DNA from: Streptomyces olivaceus
GTDB taxonomy: Bacteria; Actinomycetota; Actinomycetes; Streptomycetales; Streptomycetaceae
NCBI RefSeq assembly: GCF_000721235.1
Contig: NZ_JOFH01000002.1
Location: 1-64,000 of the forward strand
Direction: 5' to 3'
DNA length: 64,000 bases
Shown: positions 26,038-33,473 of the stretch, one piece after another
How positions within the stretch are numbered: the stretch's first letter is position 1
Layout: every line of letters starts with the position of its first letter
Notes under the pieces: model-generated
Databases searched by the model: none
The model's input: only the letters and a program-made list of their open reading frames with translations
Told to the model about the DNA's origin: nothing
Translations under genes and position numbers: made by a program

Positions 26038-27202
26038 TTCCGCCCTCTCTGCCGAAACGGCCAAGCCAGGCGCGCTCAGCTGAAATCGATGTGGGTAATA
26101 GTTCGATCTGGTATTTGTGCAAGGTAAGGCTGATCATGGACTGCTGCACCTCACCGGCCACCCGGACGCGGCGGCCGGGAAGTATGGAAAGGTCGGAGAC
26201 ATCTTGCCCCAGCCGGTCCGCGATCCACTCCAACGAACGCCGCGACGGCGGTGCGTCGAGAGTCAGGACCCGACAGGCACTTCGCTGGGCCGGCGGGCAG
26301 TTGCACGGCAGGCATTGCTTTGCCGCTCCCCGCCGGTCGTCCCACACTCCCAGTGCCTCCCCTCTTCCGGTGGCCAGGGCAATCGCGCAGGACGTGCTGC
26401 GGTAGACCGGATAGTCGACGGCCGCGGCGGCGGAGTTTATGTCCTCCCAGACCGCGTCGTCCCACAGTTCGTCGCAGGTGTCGGAAGGTCCTGATAGCAG
26501 TCCCGTACCGATGAGTTCCTGCTGATCGATCCCCGCTCCGAGGGACAGGCCGATGGCGACCGAACAACGGTAGCCCGCTTCCTTGAGGGCCTGAACCGTC
26601 CGGAGCGCCCAGTCCGCGGAAGGTACACACTTCCGTGTGATGGGTCGCCAGTAGTGGGCCATCGTGATGTTCTCACTGTCGCGACAGCTTCTTGCTGCGC
26701 GGAAAGTCTGCTCCGGCGCGAGGACCGGGCCCTTCTCCGTCCGTACATCCAGTGTGGTGCGGTGGAAAGACTGGGAGGAGAAAAGGATCATGTCGATGTC
26801 CAGACTGCCGAGATCCTCCACGAGGGATCGAGGCATATGCCCTTTGGACACCACCACTAGCGGTCGATTCACGCGCGCATGTGCCAGTTCACGCGCGAAT
26901 GAGCGCAGGTAGGTCACGTTTTCGGGTGCGAGCAGCATATCTGTGTAGTTACCCAGGCAGACCGGCGTGAAATCCCTGGTCGCGTCCATGTCGCCACGTG
27001 TTTCCGCAAGGTACCTGCATAACATGTCCACCGCCTCGCCGGGGCTGACCCGTGGCTCGGGCTTCCTGGCCTTCAGTCCGATGGGGCCAAGATAGCAGTA
27101 TGCGCAATTCGCAGGACAGCCGATGATCGGGTCCACGCTTATCCACGTGTCATGTTCCGCGATGATCGGAACATGCTGCTGGGGGACCTTTTTCGTCGGC
27201 AT
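26030..27202 (-). CDS. Radical SAM protein, SPL-like, of accessory island
   Basis: The product is 390 aa. The [4Fe-4S]-SAM motif is C-x3-C-x2-C in IIGCPANCAYCYLG (about residues 28-36), in the same sequence setting as spore photoproduct lyase and related SPL-type proteins (Cys-x3-Cys-x-Tyr-Cys-Tyr-Leu). A TIM-barrel-like body follows, with VCLGNYTDMLLAPE, RPLVVVSKGHM, ILFSSQSFHRTTLD and RCSVAIGLSLGAG. A C-terminal Cys cluster, QCLPCNCPPAQRSAC (C-x2-C-x-C-x7-C), could bind a second iron-sulphur cluster. The reaction is unknown; DNA repair, nucleotide modification or peptide modification are possible. Codon 61 is TTA (27020-27022). It is the first gene of a two-gene unit with the HD protein. 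The upstream DNA is AT-rich and likely holds the promoter. Confidence 0.82.
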   Translation of the reverse strand: MPTKKVPQQHVPIIAEHDTWISVDPIIGCPANCAYCYLGPIGLKARKPEPRVSPGEAVDMLCRYLAETRGDMDATRDFTPVCLGNYTDMLLAPENVTYLRSFARELAHARVNRPLVVVSKGHMPRSLVEDLGSLDIDMILFSSQSFHRTTLDVRTEKGPVLAPEQTFRAARSCRDSENITMAHYWRPITRKCVPSADWALRTVQALKEAGYRCSVAIGLSLGAGIDQQELIGTGLLSGPSDTCDELWDDAVWEDINSAAAAVDYPVYRSTSCAIALATGRGEALGVWDDRRGAAKQCLPCNCPPAQRSACRVLTLDAPPSRRSLEWIADRLGQDVSDLSILPGRRVRVAGEVQQSMISLTLHKYQIELLPTSISAERAWLGRFGREGGNE

Positions 27203-27577
27203 GTATCTGCACCACCATCGGTTGGGGCCTGCACTACATTTACTGAAAAGTGCATTTTATTGCGAATGGTGATCGAGTGGCTCGTGGTGCCGCATGGGGC
27301 GGAACAGACCGAGAGGTCGTCGGGTGTCGACCGGCCTCTCACGTAGTGGCACGGTACCGGAACTCTGGGCGACGGTGCCTTGTCAGGTCCACGTTTTCCG
27401 CTGCGCGGGATCGCGTTGCGACAAGAGGTAGTCAGTCTGTCGCTGCTGGCTACAGGGTCGAATAAATACCGGGCAAAACGTGTCATAAGCCCCTCGGTGG
27501 CCACCCGAAGTGAGACGGGCGGTCCCGTGTGCCACGGGGATGCGGGACCGCAGTGACGTCTGACGAGGAGACCGCCG
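27203..27577. other. Intergenic region right of the accessory island
   Basis: This 375-base stretch separates divergent genes. It is less GC-rich than its surroundings near 27240-27290 (CATTTTATTGCG) and should contain the radical SAM promoter. A perfect inverted repeat lies at 27519-27551. Reading frames here show no coding character. Confidence 0.5.
27519..27551. promoter_or_regulatory. Inverted repeat before the Holin-X operon
   Basis: GCGGTCCCG (27519-27527) and CGGGACCGC (27543-27551) are perfect 9-bp arms with a 15-base loop. The element ends 26 bases before the first gene of the operon and could be a leader hairpin or an operator. Confidence 0.45.
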
Positions 27578-28255
27578 ATGAGTGAGTCCGTACAGACCGG
27601 AGCCGGGGCGACCAAACAAAAGGTGAGGACGGAGACGTCGGCCACGGCCGGCGAGGCGAAACAGGCCGCGAGTCAGGTGGCCGGGAAGGCCGCGGAGCAG
27701 GCTCGCGGCGTGGCGGGCGAGGCGCGGCAGCAGGCGGGTTCGGCCCTGGGGGACCTGCGGAGCCGCGCGATGGGCGAGGCCGAGGGGCAGACCAGGCGCG
27801 CGGCGGGCCGGCTGCGGCAGTGGTCGAGCGACCTCTCGGGGCTGGCCGCGCACGCACGGGACGATTCGCCGGCCCGCGGTCTGGTGGCGCAGGCGGCGGA
27901 CACGGGCAGCCGGGCCGCCGACTACCTGGAGGAACAGGGCGTCGAGGGGCTCGTCGGCGATCTGCAGCACTTCGCCCGGCGGCGGCCGGGGGCCTTCCTG
28001 GGCGGAGCCCTGCTGGCCGGACTTGCCGTCGGCCGCCTGGCGAAGGCCGCGCAGGCGTCCGGGAACGACGGGGTCGGGAACGACGCCGGAGACGGCCGGA
28101 CCGGCGCGGTCGCCGACCGCGGTGCGGTGCGGCCGGGGCAGGGACAGACCGTACGGACCGGGCCTCCGGCGATCTCCGCCGAGGGCGCGGCGGTGACGCC
28201 GCCGGCCGGGCCCTCCTCCGGCGGTGCCGCCCGCCGCGGACGCCCGGGGGTGTGA
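27578..28255 (+). CDS. Ala/Gly-rich helical protein of Holin-X/DUF3618 operon
   Basis: The product is 225 aa, preceded by GAGGAG. The N-terminal 90 residues are an amphipathic, Ala/Gln/Glu-rich series (AGEAKQAASQVAGKAAEQARGVAGEARQ) that recalls LEA-like or apolipoprotein-like 11-residue repeats. A short segment around GAFLGGALLAGLAVGRLA (about 142-160) is hydrophobic enough to touch or span a membrane. The C-terminus is disordered. No catalytic motif is seen. It is the first gene of a tight three-gene operon: the next start is one base after its stop. A role in the envelope or in stress protection is inferred only from the partners. Confidence 0.75.
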   Translation: MSESVQTGAGATKQKVRTETSATAGEAKQAASQVAGKAAEQARGVAGEARQQAGSALGDLRSRAMGEAEGQTRRAAGRLRQWSSDLSGLAAHARDDSPARGLVAQAADTGSRAADYLEEQGVEGLVGDLQHFARRRPGAFLGGALLAGLAVGRLAKAAQASGNDGVGNDAGDGRTGAVADRGAVRPGQGQTVRTGPPAISAEGAAVTPPAGPSSGGAARRGRPGV

Positions 28256-28256
28256 G

Positions 28257-28682
28257 ATGGCAACGATCTCTCCCCTCCGAGGCTCGGGAGCGCACCAGGA
28301 GGAGCAGGACCGGTCCGTGAACCAGTTGCTGTCCGCGGTGACCACGGACCTGCAGACCCTGTTCCGGCAGGAGGTCGAGCTGGCCAAGGCCGAGGTCAGG
28401 GACGAGGCGAGCCGGGCGGGCAAGGCCGCCGGGATGTTCGGCGGCGCCGGGTTCGCGGGCTACATGGTCCTGCTGTTCCTCTCCCTGGCCGCGGTGCTCG
28501 GCCTGGCCAACGTCATCGACGGCGGCTGGGCGGCCCTCGTCGTCGCCGCGCTCTGGGGGATCGCCGGAGCCCTGCTCTTCCTGAAGGGTCGCGCGGGGAT
28601 GAAGGCCGTGTCGCCGAAACCGGAGCGAACCGTCGAAACCATGAAGGAGAACGCGCAATGGGCACGTCACCCGACCAAATGA
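28257..28682 (+). CDS. Putative actinobacterial Holin-X (phage holin superfamily III) protein
   Basis: The product is 141 aa; the ATG at 28257 is one base after the previous stop. Residues 20-60 form a charged helix (SVNQLLSAVTTDLQTLFRQEVELAKAEVRDEA), a hallmark of this family. Two transmembrane helices follow: FAGYMVLLFLSLAAVLGLANVI and GGWAALVVAALWGIAGALLFLKG. A charged tail overlaps the next gene by 25 bases. In spite of the name, these small membrane proteins are common in non-phage operons of streptomycetes with DUF3618 proteins. Function is not established. Confidence 0.85.
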   Translation: MATISPLRGSGAHQEEQDRSVNQLLSAVTTDLQTLFRQEVELAKAEVRDEASRAGKAAGMFGGAGFAGYMVLLFLSLAAVLGLANVIDGGWAALVVAALWGIAGALLFLKGRAGMKAVSPKPERTVETMKENAQWARHPTK

Positions 28683-29383
28683 GGTCCGAGATAGAGGCCA
28701 CCCGCGGCAGGCTGGCCACGGACGTGGGCCGGCTCACCGACCGGACCAGTCCCCGGCGCATGGCGCGGCGGCGTCGCGCCCGGATGCGCCGCACGATGTC
28801 CGGCATGCGCAACCGTGTCATGGGCACGGCCCACGACACCGCGCACGGAGTGCGGGACACCGCGCACGGCGTACGGGACTCCGCCCAGTCGGCGGCCGGT
28901 TCGGTCCAGGAGGGCACCGGGCAGGCGGTCGGCTCCGCCCGCGACGCCGCCGGACACGCGGCCGGTACCGCGCGTGACGTCGCCGAACAGGCCGGCCACG
29001 CCGTACAGCAGACGCCCGACATGGCGCGCAGCCAGACCCAGGGCAACCCCCTGGCGGCCGGTCTGGTCGCCTTCGGGGCCGGACTGCTGGCCGCCTCGAT
29101 GGTGCCCGCCTCCCGCACCGAGCGGCAGAAGGCCGCCGAACTGATGCACAGCGACGCCCTGGAACCGGTGAAGCAGGCCGCGACCGAGTCCGCGCAGCAT
29201 CTGAAGGAAGGCGCGAAGGAGGTCACCCAGGAGGCGGCCGGGGACGTGAAGGACACCGCGGCACAGGCCGCCCGCGCCACGCAGGACGAGGCGCGCGGCC
29301 AGGGAGGCAGGGTCACCGAACAGGCCCGGGACTCCGGCCGCAGTGTTGCCGACGAGGCCCGGCACCGTTCCGGACCCGGTTGA
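28658..29383 (+). CDS. DUF3618 protein
   Basis: The product is 241 aa. The ATG at 28658 follows AAGGAGAAC and lies inside the end of the Holin-X gene. The N-terminal motif SPDQMRSEIEATRGRLATDVGRLTDRTSPRRMA is the DUF3618 signature (I-E-x-T-R-x-x-L-x-x-x-V-x-x-L). Then come Ala/His/Gly-rich near-repeats (AHDTAHGVRDTAHGVRDSAQ), one hydrophobic segment GLVAFGAGLLAASMVPA (about 130-147) and an Ala/Glu/Lys-rich helical tail. It is probably a membrane-associated partner of the Holin-X protein. A hairpin at 29419-29462 ends the operon. Confidence 0.85.
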   Translation: MGTSPDQMRSEIEATRGRLATDVGRLTDRTSPRRMARRRRARMRRTMSGMRNRVMGTAHDTAHGVRDTAHGVRDSAQSAAGSVQEGTGQAVGSARDAAGHAAGTARDVAEQAGHAVQQTPDMARSQTQGNPLAAGLVAFGAGLLAASMVPASRTERQKAAELMHSDALEPVKQAATESAQHLKEGAKEVTQEAAGDVKDTAAQAARATQDEARGQGGRVTEQARDSGRSVADEARHRSGPG

Positions 29384-29418
29384 CCGCACCACACCCGCAC
29401 CGCACCCGCTGCGACGAG

Positions 29419-29462
29419 AATCCCCGCACCCCGGCCCGCGCAGGGTCGGGGACGCGGGGATT
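29419..29462. terminator. Hairpin at end of Holin-X/DUF3618 operon
   Basis: AATCCCCGC (29419-29427) pairs with GCGGGGATT (29454-29462); the inner part can pair further through CCCCG/CGGGG. It sits between two convergent genes and may act in both directions. Confidence 0.6.
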
Positions 29463-29527
29463 CCGTGCACAACGGGGGTGCCCACCCGGACCGACCCGGT
29501 GCTTTGCGTTCTTGGGTCGCTCAGGGG

Positions 29528-30391
29528 TCACGCGGGAGTGCGGAGCTGTTCGGTCAGTCGTTCGAGTTCGGCCACCGCGGCGGGGGAGCGGTCGTTGAGT
29601 CCGCTGTGCACGGCCGTCGGGCTCTTCAGGAAACGCCGGAGCACGGCCACGAGGAGTCCTTCCGGCAGCGTCCGCAACGCGGTGAACGCGCGAGGTACCG
29701 GCGGCGCCCCCGCCGCGGCGAGGTTCTCCCGCATGAGGTGGAGCATGTCGCGGACCGCGCCCGGGTCGTCGGCCAGTGCCACCGGGCCGCCCGCCGCGTG
29801 TACCGCCTGGCCGAGCGGCACCTCGAACGCGGCGTGGGTCCGGAGCCAGGCATCCATCCGCGGCTCGGCCCTGGCGTTGATCCCGGCGGTACGGAACGTC
29901 TCAACGATCCGCTCCAGTCGCGGAGTGGTGCGGCCGTCGGGCTCGCCGACCGGCATCGCGACCCGGCGGGTGAGGAAGCTGCTCCTGCGGTAGCGGATCG
30001 CGTCGCCGTCCCTCGTGCCGCCCGACATGGGGAAGCCGAGCAGCACCCGCTCGTCTCCGATCACTTTGCCCAACGGTTCCGGGCCGGCTGCCCAGTTGAG
30101 CAGGAACAGCACGTCACCGCGGACGCCGGCGAGTGATTCCTGCACCGCGTCCACCTGGTGGGTGCGGACGAAGACGGTGATCAGGTCGTACTCGCTGCCC
30201 GGGCGCTCGACCACCGGTACCGGTACCCGCCTGACAGCCGGACTGTCTCCCTCGCTGAGCTGTACGCCGTGCCGGCGCAGCGCGGCCAGGCGCCCGCCCC
30301 GGGCGAGGAGCGAGACGTCGTGACCGGCCTCGTGCATATGGGCGGCGAACAGGCTGCCGCACACCCCGGCGCCGTACACGAGCAGTTTCAT
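29528..30391 (-). CDS. Ketopantoate-reductase-like oxidoreductase (ApbA/PanE family)
   Basis: The product is 287 aa from ATG 30391, which has GAGG upstream; in-frame ATGs at 30406 and 30436 would extend into the operator. The Rossmann start KLLVYGAGVCGSLFAAHMHEAGHDVSLLARG carries the GxGxxG motif of PanE with the NADP-binding Arg after it. TVFVRTHQVDAV, FLLNWAAGPE and a Lys/Asn-poor C-terminal domain follow. The usual PanE active-site Lys (in the K-x-x-x-N motif) is not evident, since the region reads DAWLRTHAAFEVPL, so it may act on another substrate. It is divergent from a TetR gene and shares an operator region with it. Confidence 0.75.
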   Translation of the reverse strand: MKLLVYGAGVCGSLFAAHMHEAGHDVSLLARGGRLAALRRHGVQLSEGDSPAVRRVPVPVVERPGSEYDLITVFVRTHQVDAVQESLAGVRGDVLFLLNWAAGPEPLGKVIGDERVLLGFPMSGGTRDGDAIRYRRSSFLTRRVAMPVGEPDGRTTPRLERIVETFRTAGINARAEPRMDAWLRTHAAFEVPLGQAVHAAGGPVALADDPGAVRDMLHLMRENLAAAGAPPVPRAFTALRTLPEGLLVAVLRRFLKSPTAVHSGLNDRSPAAVAELERLTEQLRTPA

Positions 30392-30403
30392 GACCGCCTC
30401 TTT

Positions 30404-30448
30404 CATACGTTCGATTGAATCATACGTTCGTTTCATTCAAACATATGT
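30404..30448. promoter_or_regulatory. Operator region between reductase and TetR genes
   Basis: CATACGTTCG occurs twice (30404-30413 and 30421-30430), 17 bases apart. The second copy lies within an inverted repeat TTGAAT-N14-ATTCAA (30415-30440), followed by ACATATGT (30441-30448). This AT-rich block is the likely binding site of the adjacent TetR protein. Confidence 0.65.
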
Positions 30449-30459
30449 AGAGTCCTCGT

Positions 30460-31089
30460 GTGGCGACCCCAGACACCCGCACCCAGCTCCTCGACGCCGC
30501 CGAGCACCTCTTCGCCGAGCACGGATATCGCGGCACCTCGGTCCGCGCGATCACGACACGTGCCGGAGCGAACCTGGCCGCGGTCGGCTACCACTTCGGA
30601 TCGAAGGCGGAGCTGATGGCCGCGGTCGTCCGCCGCGTGATCGAGCCCATCAGCGCCGCCCAGCGCGCGGGGCTCGACACCGTGCTCGCCCGGACCTCCG
30701 ACCCCTCGGTCGGCGAACTGGTGGAGGCGTTCGCGGGGCCGCTGTTCGACCGGATGTCGGCCGGCGGCGAGGGCGGGGCCCGGACGTCCCGGCTGATCGT
30801 GACGATCCTCAGCGACCCGGCCGAGGAGGCGCGCAGCTGGACCGGACCGGGCGAGGACACGGTCCGGGAGGGCTATCTCGCGGCCTTCGCGCGCGTACTG
30901 CCCGGCCTTTCCCCGGAGGAGCTGCGGTTCCGGATGCGGGGGATGCTCGCCGTGACGGCCGTCGACCGCCTGGAGGTCCATCAGCAGCCCACCCCGGGCT
31001 GCACGTCCCCGGTGGCGGGCGAGGCGGCCCGGCGATGGGCGGTCACGTTCCTGGCGGCGGCGATGAGCGCGCCGCCGGCCCCGGGCTGA
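30460..31089 (+). CDS. TetR-family regulator of the divergent reductase gene
   Basis: The product is 209 aa. The GTG at 30460 lies 6 bases after TAGAGT (30448-30453), so the mRNA is probably leaderless. The N-terminal helix-turn-helix reads TQLLDAAEHLFAEHGYRGTSVRAITTRAGANLAAVGYHFGSK, close to the AcrR/CecR group. The C-terminal domain (DUF1956-like) should bind an inducer, which is unknown. Its position suggests that it represses itself and the ApbA-like reductase through the operator at 30404-30448. Confidence 0.88.
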   Translation: MATPDTRTQLLDAAEHLFAEHGYRGTSVRAITTRAGANLAAVGYHFGSKAELMAAVVRRVIEPISAAQRAGLDTVLARTSDPSVGELVEAFAGPLFDRMSAGGEGGARTSRLIVTILSDPAEEARSWTGPGEDTVREGYLAAFARVLPGLSPEELRFRMRGMLAVTAVDRLEVHQQPTPGCTSPVAGEAARRWAVTFLAAAMSAPPAPG

Positions 31090-31120
31090 CGACCCGGGGC
31101 CGGCGGACGCCGAACCGTCC

Positions 31121-32482
31121 CTACAGCACCGGCAGCGACTTCCGCAGCTCGAAGGCGGTGACCTGGGAGCGGTACTCCTCCCACTCCTGGCGCTTGTTGC
31201 GCAGGAAGAAGTCGAAGACGTGCTCGCCCAGGGTCTCGGCGACCAGGTCGCTGCGTTCCATCAGGGCGAGGGCCTCGCCGAGGTTCTGGGGGAGGGGTTC
31301 GATGCCCAGCGCGCGGCGTTCCGCGTCGGAGAGGGCCCAGACGTCGTCCTCGGCGCCCGGCGGGAGTTCGTAGCCCTCCTCGATGCCCTTGAGGCCGGCG
31401 GCGAGGAGGACGGCGTAGGTCAGGTACGGGTTGGCGCCGGAGTCGATGGAGCGGACCTCGACGCGGGCCGAGCCGGTCTTGCCGGGCTTGTACATCGGTA
31501 CGCGGACCAGCGCCGAGCGGTTGTTGTGGCCCCAGCAGATGTAGGACGGGGCCTCGCCGCCCGCGCCCGCCGTGCGCTCGGTGCCGCCCCAGATGCGCTT
31601 GTAGCTGTTCACCCACTGGTTGGTGACCGCCGAGATCTCCGCCGCGTGCCGCAGCAGGCCCGCGATGAAGGAGCGGCCGACCTTCGAGAGCTGGTACTCG
31701 GCGCCGGACTCGTAGAACGCGTTGCGGTCGCCCTCGAAGAGGGAGAGGTGGGAGTGCATGCCCGAGCCCGGGTACTCCGAGAACGGCTTCGGCATGAAGG
31801 TGGCCTGGAGGCCCTGTTCGAGGGCCACCTGCTTCATGACCAGGCGGAACGTCATGATGTTGTCGGCCGTGGAGAGCGCGTCCGCGTAGCGCAGGTCGAT
31901 CTCCTGCTGGCCCGGTGCGCCCTCGTGGTGCGAGAACTCCACCGAGATGCCCATCGACTCCAGCATCGTGATCGCCTGACGGCGGAAGTCCATGCCGATG
32001 TTCTGCGGGGTGTGGTCGAAGTAGCCGGAGTTGTCGGCCGGGGTGGGGACCGTACCGTCGACCGGCTTGTCCTTCAGCAGGAAGAACTCGATCTCCGGGT
32101 GGGTGTAGAAGGTGAACCCCAGGTCGGAGGTGCGGGCCAGGGCGCGCTTGAGGACGTAGCGCGGGTCCGCGAAGGACGGCGAGCCGTCGGGCATCAGGAT
32201 GTCGCAGAACATGCGGGCCGTGCCGGGGGCCTCGGCGCGCCACGGCAGGACCTGGAACGTCGACGGGTCCGGCTTGGCGATCATGTCGGACTCGTAGACC
32301 CGGGCGAAGCCCTCGATCGCCGAGCCGTCGAAGCCGATGCCCTCGTCGAAGGCCTGCTCCAGCTCGGCCGGGGCCACGGCGACGGACTTCAGGAAGCCCA
32401 GCACGTCCGTGAACCACAGGCGTACGAACCGGATGTCGCGCTCCTCCAGCGTCCGGATCACGAACTCCTGCTGCTTGTCCAT
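31121..32482 (-). CDS. glnA2: GlnA2-type gamma-glutamylpolyamine synthetase (glutamine-synthetase-like)
   Basis: The product is 453 aa from ATG 32482 (MDKQQEFVIR); an ATG at 32497 would add five residues. The whole protein matches the GSI fold: GFDGSAIEGFARVYESDM, EIEFFLLKD, the NxG/HxH block GSGMHSHLSLFEGD, NSYKRIWGG, and RSALVRVPMYKPGK. As I recall, it is nearly identical to S. coelicolor GlnA2, which ligates glutamate to polyamines as the first step of polyamine catabolism and is not a true glutamine synthetase. A Tyr in EGYELPP occupies the place of the adenylylated Tyr of GSI (NLYDLPP). No other polyamine genes are adjacent. Confidence 0.85.
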   Translation of the reverse strand: MDKQQEFVIRTLEERDIRFVRLWFTDVLGFLKSVAVAPAELEQAFDEGIGFDGSAIEGFARVYESDMIAKPDPSTFQVLPWRAEAPGTARMFCDILMPDGSPSFADPRYVLKRALARTSDLGFTFYTHPEIEFFLLKDKPVDGTVPTPADNSGYFDHTPQNIGMDFRRQAITMLESMGISVEFSHHEGAPGQQEIDLRYADALSTADNIMTFRLVMKQVALEQGLQATFMPKPFSEYPGSGMHSHLSLFEGDRNAFYESGAEYQLSKVGRSFIAGLLRHAAEISAVTNQWVNSYKRIWGGTERTAGAGGEAPSYICWGHNNRSALVRVPMYKPGKTGSARVEVRSIDSGANPYLTYAVLLAAGLKGIEEGYELPPGAEDDVWALSDAERRALGIEPLPQNLGEALALMERSDLVAETLGEHVFDFFLRNKRQEWEEYRSQVTAFELRKSLPVL

Positions 32483-32804
32483 CTTCCGCTTCCCCATCCT
32501 CGCTGGTCAGGCCGCCTGTCTCCGGTACGGCGGGAGGCGGTCGGGCACCTGAGCATCACACCACAGGACCGTTTCGTACGCGTTGCGGGCCCGGCCGGGC
32601 GGCCCGCCCCCGTGTCCGCAGCGTAGAGGCCATCTGTTCGATCGGGCCATTCCTGGGTTCGGGCAGGTCCCGAACGCGGCGGATCCTGTGTGCTCCCTAC
32701 GAAGGAGCCGCCTTCCGCCCTTACGATCAGCTGACTCATCGACCCTGCCCCACCGCTGCACCCCCGTTCCGTTCCCAGCAGTTTTCCCAGAAGGGCAACA
32801 CCCC
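32483..32804. other. Divergent promoter region glnA2 / DUF3105
   Basis: This gap of about 320 bases has no coding frame. It must contain both promoters. I see a GCGGGC/GCCCGC hairpin at 32585-32607 but no GlnR-like box or convincing promoter hexamers. Confidence 0.4.
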
Positions 32805-33473
32805 ATGGGTTCCGCCAAGAAGAGCAGCAACACGGCGCGACAGGCCCGCATAGCCGAGATGCGGCGTGCCGAGGAGGCCCGCGGCCGCCGGAACCGGATC
32901 CTCACGATCGCGCTCAGCACCGTGGTCGTGGTCGGCCTCGTGGCCGGCGGGGTCGTCCTCGTCCGGTCGCAGTCCGACGACTCCTCCGACGAGGCCGCCG
33001 CCGAGGGCAAGGCGTCCGGGAAGTTCGTCACCGGCGAGGACGGGGTGCGGACCTGGGACGGCGACCTCGGCCGCAACCACGTCACCAAGAAGGTGTCCTA
33101 CCCCGTCGAACCCCCCGTCGGCGGCGACCACAACCAGGTCTGGATGAACTGCAACGGCGACGTCTACACCAAGCCGCTGGAGAACGAGCACGCCGTGCAC
33201 TCCCTGGAGCACGGGGCGGTGTGGGTGACGTACACCGACAAGGCGCCGAAGGCCGACGTCGAGAAGCTGGCCGCCAAGGTCAAGCAGACGCCGTACTCGC
33301 TGATGAGCCCCGACGACGGGCAGAAGGACCCGATCGTGCTGACCGCCTGGGGCCACCAGCGCACGGTGACGGGCGCGGACGACCCGGACGTGAACGCGTT
33401 CTTCGAGAAGTTCGTCCAGGGCGAGCAGACCCCCGAGCCGGGGGCCGCGTGCACCAACGGGCTCTCCCAGTGA
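32805..33473 (+). CDS. DUF3105 membrane-anchored protein
   Basis: The product is 222 aa from ATG 32805, with AAGGG about 9 bases upstream. A basic N-terminal region (RQARIAEMRRAEEARGRRNR) precedes one transmembrane helix, ILTIALSTVVVVGLVAGGVVLV (about 31-52). The extracellular domain has the DUF3105 hallmarks: PPVGGDHNQVWMNCNGDVY, NEHAVHSLEHGAVWVTY with several His, and LTAWGHQRTV. The conserved His/Cys suggest metal binding, but no activity has been shown that I know of. The gene is coupled by a GTGA overlap to the DUF305 gene. Confidence 0.88.
   Translation: MGSAKKSSNTARQARIAEMRRAEEARGRRNRILTIALSTVVVVGLVAGGVVLVRSQSDDSSDEAAAEGKASGKFVTGEDGVRTWDGDLGRNHVTKKVSYPVEPPVGGDHNQVWMNCNGDVYTKPLENEHAVHSLEHGAVWVTYTDKAPKADVEKLAAKVKQTPYSLMSPDDGQKDPIVLTAWGHQRTVTGADDPDVNAFFEKFVQGEQTPEPGAACTNGLSQ

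Noticed and set aside
23660..27480. Island as an integrated element with attachment sites
   Set aside because: No integrase, transposase, tRNA or flanking direct repeat could be seen, so mobile-element status is not claimed.
27139..27645. 168-codon minus-strand frame in the gap right of the island
   Set aside because: It overlaps the radical SAM start, has no ribosome site and no protein-like composition. It is treated as non-coding.
27578..29383. Holin-X and helical proteins as part of a prophage
   Set aside because: No phage structural, lysis, integrase or attachment sites are nearby; Holin-X with DUF3618 is a common non-phage operon in streptomycetes.
31121..32482. Calling the GSI-like gene a true glutamine synthetase (glnA)
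   Set aside because: Its sequence matches GlnA2, shown in S. coelicolor to glutamylate polyamines; the true GSI gene is expected outside the window.
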